Shown here one piece after another: positions 11,794 to 22,789 of a DNA stretch of 64,000 bases (the first letter of the stretch is position 1; every line of letters begins with the position of its first letter). The notes beneath the pieces are model-generated. The model was not told the origin of the DNA. It made no database searches and saw nothing but the letters and a program-made list of their open reading frames with translations. Source of the stretch: Caprella mutica (lineage: Eukaryota > Arthropoda > Malacostraca > Amphipoda > Caprellidae); NCBI GenBank assembly GCA_947561585.1, contig CANNZV010002308.1, forward strand, positions 40,267 through 104,266. Reading direction: 5' to 3'. A program made the translations under genes and the position numbers.

Positions 11794-11845
11794 GAGGAAA
11801 AAATGCCTCAGAAGAAAAAAGTCCCCCGCGGAAAAAATACCAACA
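11794..11845. repeat. Relic of a family-A-like 16-bp terminal repeat
   Basis: Three degenerate units can be read: GAGGAAAAAATGCCTC, AGAAGAAAAAAGTCCC and CCGCGGAAAAAATACC. They resemble GGCGGGGAAAAGTCCT of element A in length and layout. No inverted partner was found nearby. Confidence 0.4.
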
Positions 11846-11885
11846 CAACAAGAATTGAATATATGACAGTATTTCTTTTTTTATT

Positions 11886-12195
11886 TTAGCAGTAGTTCAA
11901 CGTCTGCTTCGGAACCAAAGAAGCAGTCAGAAAGAAAAGTGGCTCTATAAACCAAGTCGAATATCACAGTTGGTGACAAGTTCATGGATACAGAAAAGCT
12001 ACTCCGTGAATGTAGTCACTTACCAAGGAATGGAACAAAAAGGGACACAAACACATGTGGCTGCACTCACGGATGGAAGAGGAAAATGAAGAGGTGATAG
12101 TTAATGATGCCTAAGAGCCTTCTCAACACAAAATATAAGACCTCGTAGTTTAAGAGCATAACCCTCTAAAACTGCGAGTAGCGTTAAAAAAATGA
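11886..12195 (+). repeat. Interspersed repeat family M, copy left of the MULE
   Basis: Begins near TTCAACGTCTGCTTCGGAAC and ends ACTGCGAGTAGCGTTAAAA. The GACGTC-containing part after GGAACC is deleted. It has the same orientation as the copy at 13998-14362 on the other side of the MULE pseudogene. Confidence 0.85.
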
Positions 12196-12395
12196 TATTT
12201 ATCATTCATGGTAAAATTGAAAAAAAAGACTATACACAATCCAAATTACAACAGTTCGGGGGATCAAGGTAATTGTAATAGTAATTGTCATGCTATTTCC
12301 TCTTAATATTACTCCTAAAAGAGGAAGAAAATATCAGAAAGAAAACGAGTATTTTTAGTATCAAATTACAACGTCACATTGAAGAAAAACATTGG

Positions 12396-13554
12396 TTAAA
12401 CAATACAAGAAACGTAAGTTGTAGCTAGCCATGGCCCCCGGTGCCAGCCTTCGATACTATTGTTTGTCCTTGGTTGATGTTTTTTGACTCTTGTGTACAT
12501 ATTGTACATTTTTATTTTGAATAATGGACTTCTTCTAGATCTTCTTTGCATTCTTCCTATGTGTGAGTCTTCGAAGTAGTCTATTACATCAATAGCGTTT
12601 TCTGGCCTATTGTCTGCAACAGCTTCAAATGCTTCAACAACAATTTCAGGGGACAAAAATCCAACGCAGGAATCATTCGCATTTTCAGGAAAAAAGCACC
12701 ATTATCGGCATATACTGTGGAAAGCTCTGATTTTTGTATCTTCCTGTATATATTCTGACACAGGTGGAAAAATCATCCTCTTACATGGACATCGGAAAAC
12801 ACAGATTCAATGCTAGTCTGTATGACTTTTTCATGGTCTATATATAATCAATATGCTTGACAGTTACAAGTATTCGTTCAAATTTTTAATTTGTTTTGAT
12901 AATAATGTATATGATTTATTTCGTTTGATTCGGGTGTAAAGAGTAAATACATGGAGTTACATTCCCATTAATGGAGGCATGTACGGTATACATTTGAGAG
13001 AACAGAGTCAAATGTTCCATCCATATACCAGTCTCTGTGAAATTCAAGATGCTCTAAATTCTTTGTTCTACCAAAAATTAAAATTCTGATACGAATCAGA
13101 CTAGAATCATATAAAAGAAAAGGGACAGAATTCTTTATAAATTTAAATTAGTCTGGTATAATTAGAGATTCTATATTCAATGGTAATAGAACTTGATCAA
13201 GATTTCTTATTCTGCACTGCCTCAAATTTCCTATAAGATGTTCAACCTTTGGGAGACTTGAGCGTCTGATTCTTAATTATTTGATGAGGAGGATCACGAG
13301 TAGTGGTAGCTTTGGATTTTATAGTTTGCAAGACGAGCAGCATTTCAGCACTGTATCGCCACCATGTGTATGCTCATTCACTTTTCCGATTACCTTCTCA
13401 TCCTGGATTTTAACTCTTGCTTTACATTTTGCTTTTGAACGACTCAATTCACATTCAAATGACACTACACTATTCGCTAAATCTTTTTGCTTGACGTAAA
13501 CGAAACCTTCAAATCAAAGTTTTTTGCCACCTTTAATTGTTTGTTGTTATCCAT
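12396..13554 (-). pseudogene. MULE transposase with FLYWCH zinc finger, degenerate
   Basis: Pieces of one Mutator-like transposase line up in order on the minus strand, in shifting frames. From the N-terminus: an ATG at 13554; a FLYWCH-type finger at about 13340-13500 with its Cys, Cys, His-x-His ligands (FECEL, KCKAR, NEHTH); a stretch with RILIFG and the catalytic-aspartate motif WYMDGTF near 13010-13035; HASINGNVTPCIYSL near 12950; DHEK near 12835, fitting the second acidic site; VHVRG-stop-FFHLCQNIYRKIQ at 12730-12785, where TGA (12773-12775) replaces the conserved Cys; and finally PEIVVEAFEAV through TNNSIEGWHR (12437-12650), the MULE C-terminal signature. Roughly 60-80 residues between the last two acidic regions are missing, and at least three frameshifts plus stops are present. 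A functional protein would be ~480-550 residues. Two M repeats flank it in direct orientation. It is dead but well identified. Confidence 0.9.
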
Positions 13555-13997
13555 TCTATGGTATTTAAGTTTATTCTGGAATGGAAATAAACGATGAGAT
13601 TCAGTTAATATGTATTAGTACTCCAAAAAAGGATACAGCAATAAACTCATATTATATCAAAAATTCAACCTGTAAAAATCTTACCTCTTAGTTATCTTTT
13701 AAGGATTAAATTAAGGATGTTTAACAATCAAAGGCACAGATGTGATGTTTAAACTATGCAATTTAGTTAAATATGTATTACCACTAGATAAAAAGATTCA
13801 GACTCAAGTTAAAAAAGGATTAAGCATATTTAACTCTTCGTATATATTCCACAACTACAGTGACTACAAAGCACAAAAAATTAATGTTTCTTTATATGCA
13901 TTTTGCTTGTGACTAATGAACATATGAGTTAAGATTTTATTTAATAAAATATTCCCTTTACAGCTTGTATAATAAGAAAATGAAAATATTTTATTTC

Positions 13998-14362
13998 AGT
14001 AGGGGTTTAACGTCTGCTTCGGAACCATTGGCCATATCGCTGACGTCGAAAGGAAATTAAATACAAGGGACTGGAAGAACAGTCAGAAATGAAAGTGGCT
14101 CCATGAACAAAGTCACCTACCAGCGTCAGTGACAATGCTCATGGATGCAGAAAAGCTACTCCGTGAATGCAGTCACTTACCAAGGAATGTGACTAAAATG
14201 GACACAAGCACCGGTGGCTGCACTCATGGATGGAAGAGGAAAATGAAGAGGTGATAGTAAATGAAGCCTACGAGTCTACCTAACACAAAATCTAATACCT
14301 CGTAGTTGAAGAGCATAACCCTAGCGCTATCCTCTAAAACTGCAAGTAGCGTAAATAAAATG
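13998..14362 (+). repeat. Interspersed repeat family M, best-preserved copy
   Basis: Runs from AGGGGTTTAACGTCTGCTTC to CTGCAAGTAGCGTAAATAAA. It includes CCATATCGCTGACGTC, GGCTCCATGAACAAAGTCAC, CACCGGTGGCTGCACTC and GAGCATAACCCTAGCGCTAT. At the point where the 22.8-kb copy carries a TTAA-flanked insertion, this copy reads GGAAATTAAATAC and so shows the empty site. Confidence 0.9.
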
Positions 14363-14685
14363 ATAAACGAAAATATAAAACTGAACAAAGCAAAAGCAAA
14401 TAGAAGAAAACCAAAAGTGAAGATTAATTATATCAATAAAGGATATTACGTCTACAACTCAACGTGATGTTACGAAAGAATTTAAAAATAAAGAAATTAC
14501 AAAAAACTAACGGTAGAAGATTACCCATTTAAAATTATATTAGTCTTATTACATCCATAACTTTTTGTGTCAATAATTAAGCTTTTATGCGTTTTTTGTG
14601 TCATATGCACTAACCAAATTATTAAGGTTCAAATAATGACGGTTTGTTCTATTTTAATAATGCATTAAACTTAAACCACATTTCA

Positions 14686-15005
14686 GGATCCACGTGACGT
14701 CACACTCTTCGTAGGGTGTTCAGGATGGCTTGAGGAATTCCTGCGCACGAGCATGCCTGTTAAGTTATTATACTATGGTAGCTACTGACCTATAATGAAA
14801 ATAACTATATTAGAAGCGTCTCACACGCACATCCTCTCTCTTCCATGAATTTTGTTCTACTGACTTGCTTATCATTGAATCATTAAATTATTAATTTCAT
14901 TGGTCTGTGACTGACTGGTCTGGGTAGCGCCAACTTTTGTCACCAATTTAGCCGCTGCTATGCTTCCTCCATCTTTATATACACTCAGTGACGTCACCAT
15001 GGATC
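14686..15005. mobile_element. MITE-like element with TGACGTCA in both ends
   Basis: The left end GGATCCACGTGACGTCAC and the right end GTGACGTCACCATGGATC are inverted complements apart from one added base and one or two changes. The enclosed 280 bp is non-coding. Both ends hold the palindrome TGACGTCA, the consensus cAMP response element. No clear target duplication was found, so exact borders are uncertain. Confidence 0.55.
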
Positions 15006-16689
15006 TCAAGCCTCATTATAACTGAGTTCAAGGAGCTGAAATGACACTCCAGCACTTCTCACCTGACCATCACTGAACACACACCTTGGTGCTTCATGTC
15101 TCCACTGATGAAATATCTAAATCCATATTAATTTGGTATTAAAGATTTTCTGCAAAAACCCCCCGTTCTACACTGACTGTCAAACCCTCGAGGACTATTT
15201 AGCCATAAATGGCGAGAAATTGACGAGAAGTTTTTGTTAAATAGTTTATCATGAGATTTCCTATAATTATTTTGAGGGAAGGAAGAAATTTTGAAGAAAA
15301 TTAACTTCTTTTATAGAGCTGGAAAGAGAAATAAAAATGGAGGCATTGGAGAAATAAAAACGTAGAATAGTCTATTCTGAAATTTGAATAAAATATTATG
15401 CAAATAGAGTATCGTAAATAAATTATTAATGGTAATATAATCTATTGGTTGAATTTATAGAATGCTCAAATCTTGATTTAGTCTGTATTTGATATACATT
15501 CCCTTCAACGTGTCATGTTATAAAAGTAAACTATTAAAGCAACAATATTTACGCAAAATTTGATTAGCAGCACAAACTGGCAATATAGAGCATATTTACA
15601 AGAAGTTCAATTTTTTTAAATGTAATTAAGCCTGTAGCTCAAAATCAAAGTAGTTTTTTGTGTAATTTCAATTCTATGCTATTGAAGTAGTGTGCTGATC
15701 AAAATTATTAGAATTGTTTTATTTGTAACTGAAATACTAAACTTTTTCTCGACACCAGACTTTGAAACATTTGAAACTGATCACATGGTTTCAATTCAAG
15801 AAAAGTACTAAATCAACAGCAAAGTTTTATTTAACAACTTCAATATCAAGACTGAATCTTCTCCAACCACTTGCTAGTAGACTTATGCGGCTTAACCTCA
15901 ATCCTTGTTGATCAAACAACTTCACATCCACGTACTCTACTTAGTTGTTGCCTGTGAAGAACTGCCTAACACGCTTGTCATTGTCAAACTGCGACACTAT
16001 TCTGAGAGAGTTTGTTTCAGTTCTGAAATTAATCTTTGCCGGTTATACCTTCAAGAAGATATTCAGGTCGCCTGTACTTTGAGGATGGATAACTGTATAT
16101 AACTATTCTGGTAATAAGGTGGAAATTCGTAGCTCTTGGTATTGACAACTATGACATTTTTTTCAGGTTGACTAACTGTAATGACTATTTCGGTATAATC
16201 TGAAACTTTTCAAACAATTTGATGAAATAGCTATCTGTATTAGAACACGCCGCTTCATAATTGACAACACGAATGAATAATTCAATGAGAGAAAGTATAA
16301 TCTATATCCTCAATTTAAATGCAAAATTGTTTCTTATATAAAAATTCAAAAACCATTTTTTATTTCCTAGTAATGGTCATGCGATTTATTTTGAATTTGT
16401 AAAAGTAAATTTAACTGTCATGTTGCTCTCTATCTTCTCTATTCTGAAAGATAAATCCATCTTTGAGAACTCATATGCCTGCAATCACACGTTGCAAGCA
16501 TTTGGGTCATGTCACCAATTATTCAAATCTGATTTCAACTATCCTCTTAATTCAGACTCTATTAGATTGACAGGTTCTTGCAATCTATTTTGAAAAATTC
16601 CACAGGCGCAGTCATTTACAGATATTCCGTGTGACCAATCTGTAAGAGTCTATGGCAACTTTCAGCAGATCTAATTTATCACGTAACTC
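15006..16689. other. Non-coding stretch
   Basis: No array and no recognisable protein domain. A 65-codon open frame at 15905-16102 has no features that would support a gene. Confidence 0.45.
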
Positions 16690-17345
16690 CTTACATTTAG
16701 ATAAACTATAATCAGATCACAGAGGAGGTGGTGTTAGAGTACCTTTAATAGGTGTTATGGTAAAACAGAATGTTAAATTTAAATCATCTTGGCATGTTTA
16801 CCTTCTTCAAACGTATTGGTAGTATGCTGCGATTATTTCCACAACATGTTTAGAAACAAGAATGTTCCTTTGAGTTTTAGAAGTTGAGCAGCCATTTTGA
16901 TTAATATTAAAAAGTCCATTCTGTGATTGTTGAAGCTGCATAGAATCCACTAAACCTTTGTTTAATATTTCAAAATCTTTATTTTGAAGAATACATATCC
17001 TAATTGTAGGAAAATGAAGCGTTGATTTCAAATGGCTCTGTGACCAAAACCCAAATTGATAGACATTAGTATCTAATTACAATAGATCGCAAGTCTTATG
17101 TCATAACTCCCGTATGTTGAAAAAGATTGAATTTCCCTTTCAAAATAGTCTTCGTTAATTTAAATAGTGTCTCTCGTGTCTGAAAGTACACGTTCTCTTT
17201 ACTTGTAACAAGAACTTTTATTACTGATCTATTTTCTATTATGGTACCGAATCCATTGATTAATTATGCGATAATCATTGTGGTTAAACTGGCTACTAAA
17301 ATTGACAGGAATTGGTTCATAATTGGAGACTTTAACATGGACTAA
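16690..17345 (+). pseudogene. Possible LINE endonuclease relic
   Basis: Two short matches in the right order suggest the apurinic-endonuclease domain of a non-LTR retrotransposon. Near 16715-16740 the plus strand reads SDHRGGGVRVP, like the RGGG motif of these domains; near 17310-17340 it reads WFIIGDFNMD, close to the GDFN motif with catalytic Asp and Asn. The intervening DNA is about the expected length but full of stops. With so little preserved, this is a tentative call. Confidence 0.35.
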
Positions 17346-18359
17346 TCATCCTTCATTGTAACAAGTGTTTTGAGTTTATTATTTTAAGTGTGCAGTGAAG
17401 CGAAGCACTCAATTATTTTTTCTTAGAGATTTGCAAACGATAGGCATTACATTTTAATTAGATTGCCAGTTTTGCTTAGCCTAAAAAGGTAGGTTTAACA
17501 AGACAATATTTCTGGATATGAGTCGTAAGATAACCTCGATTGACGCCTAAACAGTATTAGAAAAAATATTAAATATTATGCTTAAAATTCATTATAACAT
17601 TATTTAGTAAAATCGAATATTATTATTCAATAATAGAGTAATTTTTTTTCTACATTTTCACTGTGTAAGAAGGTATTGGAGTACCTTTTACACCGTAGTG
17701 ACATCGTCGTCTGGTTCAAAACAAGCCTAGAGTAAATGACAGACATAAAAATTGCCCGACCATGCTATTATTTCGTATTAACAGTTACCTTTGGCTATAT
17801 GACTTATGATTATGATAGCGATAGAAAGATAAAATAGCAAATTATCTTCTAAGTTGCAGATGTTACTTCTTTCTACCTTAGAAGATCTGTCAACTGTATA
17901 GACAACACTATTTTACGTATCCAATTTTTTTAAAAGGCCTCTGCTAGAAGAAACAGACCTTCTTTAACACGTTCCCAGAGTATTGACCCAGCGGTGGGTC
18001 CAGCATGGTCACTCCAATATCGCGTGTTGACCCACCGGTGTGTCAATACGCATTTCTAACATGCAAATAAGGAATAGTTGCGAAATGTTTCATCTATGGA
18101 TCAGCATTTCTATTGAATTATAAGTCTAGAATTGTATATTACCGAAGAAAACACTCCAGATCTTCCAACACGGTGTATCACACAGCACATTTTGAGTAAG
18201 CCAAAAAATTCTTCCGCAGTAACGTCATACTTGTGGTGACGTCATACGCGAGGAAAGTTAAATAATTAAGAAAAAATGCTTTATCCAACAGACTGAGGTG
18301 CCTGTAGCATGTCACAGGGCAAACACCCAAACTGCGGCCATCATACTTCTCCTTGACCG
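17346..18359. other. AT-rich non-coding stretch with a short palindromic patch
   Basis: At 17985-18050 two related palindromes occur (TTGACCCAGCGGTGGGTC and TTGACCCACCGGTGTGTCAA), about 45 bp apart. They may be the ends of a small element. The rest shows nothing recognisable. Confidence 0.45.
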
Positions 18360-20230
18360 ACATCAGGATATATTGCCCCTCTGAACTGCCATAAAAACCC
18401 TCTGCTCTAACCAAAAGGTTTCTCTGACATCATCAGTGACGTCGGTAAAGCGACGGCCGATTTCAGCAAGGAGTGAGCCTGTCGTTTCACCATAGCTAGC
18501 TGCCGTTTCCACCGCTATGGGTTCGAACAGATATCTAATGTCAAGAGCCGCATACTTGAGTCGCTTCCTCCCCTCCGCCTCCTTGGCTGCGCTACCAGGA
18601 GACAAAGTCGATTTCATCTAGTGAGTCTCAGAGTAAGTGTAAATACATGTTTAATCCCAACTAAGACGCCTCTCATCTGTAAAGGGGAAGACTGAAATAC
18701 CATCATGCTGCTTACTATCACCCCTATCGGCTCAAGCACTGAAGGGATAACTGCCGAAGTCAAAGCTCTCCTAACAACATCATTCAGGGCTGCATGTCTC
18801 AGATGGCGTCCAGCACTGTAGGGACATGTTAAACCGTGAAGCCACCTTGAATCCACTCTCTGGCCGCATCGGCACACGTGTGGCTCACAGATGTCCGCAT
18901 CAACACGCAGCGCGATCGCAACCCGAAAAGACTCTGCGTAGAGTATCGTTCCAAGCGTGTGAACTGGTAGAAAACTGATCAACCTCCTTGCTCAGTCTCG
19001 CCACAGTGGCTACCGATTTTGGCTAATCCCATGACCTCTGCCGACTCTCCATAGCTCCCTCAGCTGAGGCTAAACCCTCACTTTGCCCTTTCTACACTGC
19101 TGCTCTGATCTTTCAGTCATCCCCAATCTGTATTTTGCCCAGAATGGATCTAACCAAATCCTCTGTAGCATGGAGGGGAAGAAATGAATGCGGGTAGCGT
19201 AATGTCCTTAGACATCCTAATTCCTAACCCCCCAAAACCGTACGGGCAACGATGCCTGCTCAAGTGAGTCTCCCTCAAACTTAACGTTGGGCACCATCGA
19301 AATATCTGGTACAATGACCCTCTTGAACTGTTGAAATTTCCTCACTATTTCTGTAAGCTGGTGAAGTACGGAGGATATATTGAATCTAAGGCAAGGCAAA
19401 ACAATTCTTTAGTAAAAAAAAAGCTTGATGGTTCTCAATCAGTCTCAACCTTGAAGAAAGCCTCTTCAAATTTTCTCCCTTCTCAGCAGCAGCTGGCGGT
19501 ATGCCCCTCTCCATGAGTGGGGCTCCCAGCAAATTGGAATCATTCATTGAATCTACTCTTAATCCTGGCATCAAATCCTCAAAAAGATTCCTCGTAATGA
19601 TTAATTCTTCCTCAGAATGATTCAGCAAAATCAGTTCATACTTCTCTCGGTTAAAATCCAAACCCATATCATCAAGGTCCTTGATTAGACGCTGCAAGCA
19701 AGGGAACATCTTTTCAGGTGAATCTCAGATTGTCCCGTTATCGAGATACCAGATATTCAACTCATTGTCCACCCTTCGAGCTATCTCATCAATTCCCAAA
19801 GAGAAGAGAGCTGGACCGAAAGGGTCGCCCTATTGTAGCGAATACGATGTTTTCCCCCCCAAAGAAAAGCGTTGTTGGGCCAGAATAAGCCTGCCAAATC
19901 AGCCTATCAATCCCCCTGAGCCCTTTGTTTAGCCGCATTCAGGAAAACATCTCTTCGTAGGCTATTCAAAACATTGGCCATGTCAATCTTGAAAATAACC
20001 TTATTACCTTCCAACCCATGATATCTGCGCAGCCACCTTGAGTTGAATCTCATAACTGTATATGGCGCAAGGATTCTCCAAGACTGGCTATCATTGGACG
20101 TGATCCTACCTTCACAGCCAAAAGCCTCGAAGTTTTCCCTACAGCAATTCGACGCACACCTCTGTCCTTTTTCCCCAAAGCACTCAAAGTGGCTCCATAG
20201 AATACCGGTATAGCAAATCCATTTTGATTT
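18360..20230 (-). pseudogene. Non-LTR retrotransposon reverse transcriptase, degenerate
   Basis: Consecutive pieces on the minus strand match one LINE-type polymerase in several frames. From the N-terminal side: LGKKDRGVRRIAVG near 20170; KVIFKIDMANVLNSLRRDVF near 19960-20010; GDPFGPALFS near 19810, preceded by a stop; WYLDN at 19739-19753, where the catalytic motif should be YLDD; a thumb-like region (DFNREKYELILLN, LLGAPLMERG, FFLLKNCFALP) at 19386-19709; then QASLPVRFWG near 19250. At 18614-18982 there is a Cys-His-rich segment (CEPHVCRCGQ, HGLTC) and ALNDVVRRAL; at 18363-18617 a tail with IGRRFTDVTDDVRETFWLEQ. At least four frameshifts and several stops are present, and the second catalytic Asp is changed to Asn. 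The 5' part is missing. It is inactive; the clade was not determined. Confidence 0.85.
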
Positions 20231-20904
20231 GTGGTCTATTTATACCAAACCTGCTTCATCTCCAGCTTTGGATTTAGGTAACCTCGGCAGGTTCGTAGCC
20301 ACTTTGTTGATTTGATATTCTGCATCCGTTTTCCTTGTTGGTGGGGAGAATTGTGAAGTAGTTTTATTAAATTGACAATATGAACAACTTTGGCTAGCTC
20401 TGGCCACTTAATACCTAATGCCAGATGCCAAAATTGTTTTCTAGTAATTTCTACTAATTTATCTAATTTGTATATAATTTGATTAAAAAATGAATGCCTA
20501 GAAAGGAGTTATATTTACATGTGGTTAACTTATAACTTAGTCTCACATTGGAGGTTGAGGGTTTATCTTCCCACTGGAAAGCCCAATGGGTTACATAAAG
20601 AAATTAGTACCTAGATATGGATGGGGGAGGTAAATGGATTTGCTTATTTGGCTGCGACAGGGAACTCATAAAATCTCAATTATTGCAGGTATAACAACAC
20701 TGAATGTTGAACTATTTCGGTGTATAAAAAACGTCTTTATATAACTTAGGATCTTCTGGGCCTTCCTCTCTGCGGCGATACAATGAGGACTAAGCTTAAA
20801 CTAGGTGGTTATAAGGACTCTGCGGTAGAGATCCTGCAACTTAGGAGAGACTGGCGTTTTAAGGAGTGTATTCAGCGCGAGAACTTAACACCAACATGCA
20901 TGAT
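20231..20904. other. Non-coding stretch between two LINE remnants
   Basis: No domain recognised. The GC-richer part at 20755-20885 may belong to the 3' region of the LINE fragment that follows, but I could not read a conserved peptide in it. Confidence 0.4.
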
Positions 20905-22150
20905 TTTAAACTACTTTGTTGAATGTCATCTGCCATTGTTCTGACAAATATCCGATCCTGGTCAAATCCCTCCTCAACTCGTTCACAGCATGAGGAACAG
21001 TTGCATTGACGCTAAGCTTGGTGTCGTCTGTAAACTCACTCATTTTGGAGATGATACTGGTATCCAAATCGTTCATATATATATGAGGAATAAAAGTGAT
21101 ACTAATACTGATCCTTGAGGCACACCACGATGAATTCATCGTGGGTAAATTCATCTCATGGTAAGTTTCTCGCAGCTTGAAATATCAGTAAATATAAAGG
21201 TAGATAATGGAAATACTAGAACGATAAATAATTTAAAGGTATATGATATGATCCATAATAAAGACAATAAAACGGTCCAAATAATATGAGGATATGTTGC
21301 TGGAAAACCGTTAATATTAAACAATAAATTTTGGCGTTATAGCTAAACAAACAACATATCTAAATTATTTTAAAAAGATAAATATTCCTCTTGAATTATC
21401 TAAGATATTGCTATTTTCAAAGTCCTCTACAATTAGCTGAACTTTGCCTGAGCAATATTTGTATTTCTTTTTCTGAGGTGGGCCTTCTGTGTCGGCGATA
21501 TATACTGTTCTATTCTAAACTGTTGGGTGATGAACGCCAATCAGGGTGTTGAATGAGCGATGTCATACTTCACAGACGTTTTTGTTTTAGGGCAGGCCTC
21601 TCTGGCTATATCAAAGCAATTCTAAATACCATGTTCGAATAGTGGTGGACAACGTATTTGATGACGGCCTGGCCGAACTATCTATGTAGGTATCATATAT
21701 ATGAAAATTATTTTACATTCTATTACTAGCATATTAATCATTTAAAGTAAATTAACAGCACAGATTCGCACAAACAAATTACTCTAATCCAGGTAAATGT
21801 AAAGTTAGGTCTGCACTTACTTGCTAAGATTTTATTTAAGTTAATCAATTTATATTTATAATGTACCATGAGATTAGTTCACCATGTGATGAATTTACTA
21901 TGCGATTAATTTTACCAGCGATGAATTTCCTGTTGTGAATTTACCGTGTACCACCAACGACTACTCTATTTCCTATTCGAAAGCCTTACCTCAATCTTGT
22001 CAGCCACTGTGTCGATGATACCAAGAGCTCAAACCTTAGCCATCAGTCTCCGGTGAGGAATTTTGTGCCAAAGGCCTTCTGAAAGTCGAGAAACACTACA
22101 TCCACAGGCCCAGACTTGTCTTAAGCACTGAGGATGTCATGGTAGAACTG
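20905..22150 (-). pseudogene. CR1/Jockey-like LINE reverse transcriptase, split by element H
   Basis: Two blocks of one reverse transcriptase flank an insertion. The upstream block (21948-22150, minus strand) reads DKSGPVDVVFLDFQKAF, containing the first catalytic Asp, then PHRRLMAK, ALGIIDTVADKIEV and NRVVVGG in shifted frames. The downstream block (20905-21125) reads GVPQGSV, LLFLIYI, a 2-bp TA expansion that shifts frame, NDLDTSIISKMSEFTDDTKL with the catalytic FxDD (Ala replaced by Thr), and NELRRDLTRIG...SEQWQMTFN. In intact relatives the two blocks are nearly adjacent, so the 820 bp between them (element H) is an insertion that removed few host codons. The upstream end is cut by element C1 at 22151. 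Frameshifts and stops make it inactive. Confidence 0.85.
21126..21948. mobile_element. Element H: transposon with 16-bp repeat ends, inserted in a LINE
   Basis: The left end (21126-21175) has units like GGTAAATTCATCTCAT; the right end (21868-21948) has their reverse complement, for example CCATGTGATGAATTTAC, in four to five diverged units. Read inward, the right terminus is GGTACACGGTAAATTCAC. The left edge includes the perfect 20-bp palindrome CCACGATGAATTCATCGTGG. The ~700-bp interior is AT-rich and non-coding. The units resemble the large 16-bp array D at 33-35 kb. The interrupted reverse transcriptase fixes the borders to within about 10 bp. Confidence 0.75.
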
Positions 22151-22789
22151 GGTCTAGGATGATTTTCCGAAAACGAATTGGCCGGAACCAAATTTGCCGA
22201 AGCGGATTCTCTGAATACATGTTTGCCGAATCCCAAATTTGCCGAAGGACAAATTTTCCGAAAGAAGAATTTGTCGAAAATCAAATTTAATGTATTTATA
22301 AAGAACATTCTGTTGGACTTTATAGTTCTCATTATATCTTGTGCATAAAAAAACATATCTTATATGAATTGACTTTACTATTGCTATATAAATTTGTATT
22401 CTGCAAATTCGTATATCTAGCAGTATATATTAAACATTAATATGAATATGGAATTACTAATAAAGGGTAAATAGAAATAAATATTTTTATCTGAAACAAA
22501 TTTATTCATGCAAGTGACACAATCGTTGAAGTCAGAGGTATATTGGGAAGATAAAAACATAACTAATAATTATGTTATTCATTACCTAACAATGTTATAT
22601 TTTAAACTCAATTAAATAGAATAAATATTCATAATGTCTCCCACAACACCTGTATGGAATACTATTAAAAACTGAATAAAGAAATAAGAATCCCGTGCGT
22701 GGTTTAGTAATATGTCGAAATTACAGAGAATTTTGGTTTGGTAATCACACAGTTGTTTACTTAACTGGCCGTGTTTGGTATAATTTAAT

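Noticed and set aside
11886..14362. M copies as LTRs of an element containing the MULE
   Set aside because: M also occurs alone at four other sites in both orientations, lacks the TG...CA ends of LTRs, and a MULE is a DNA transposon; chance flanking is simpler.
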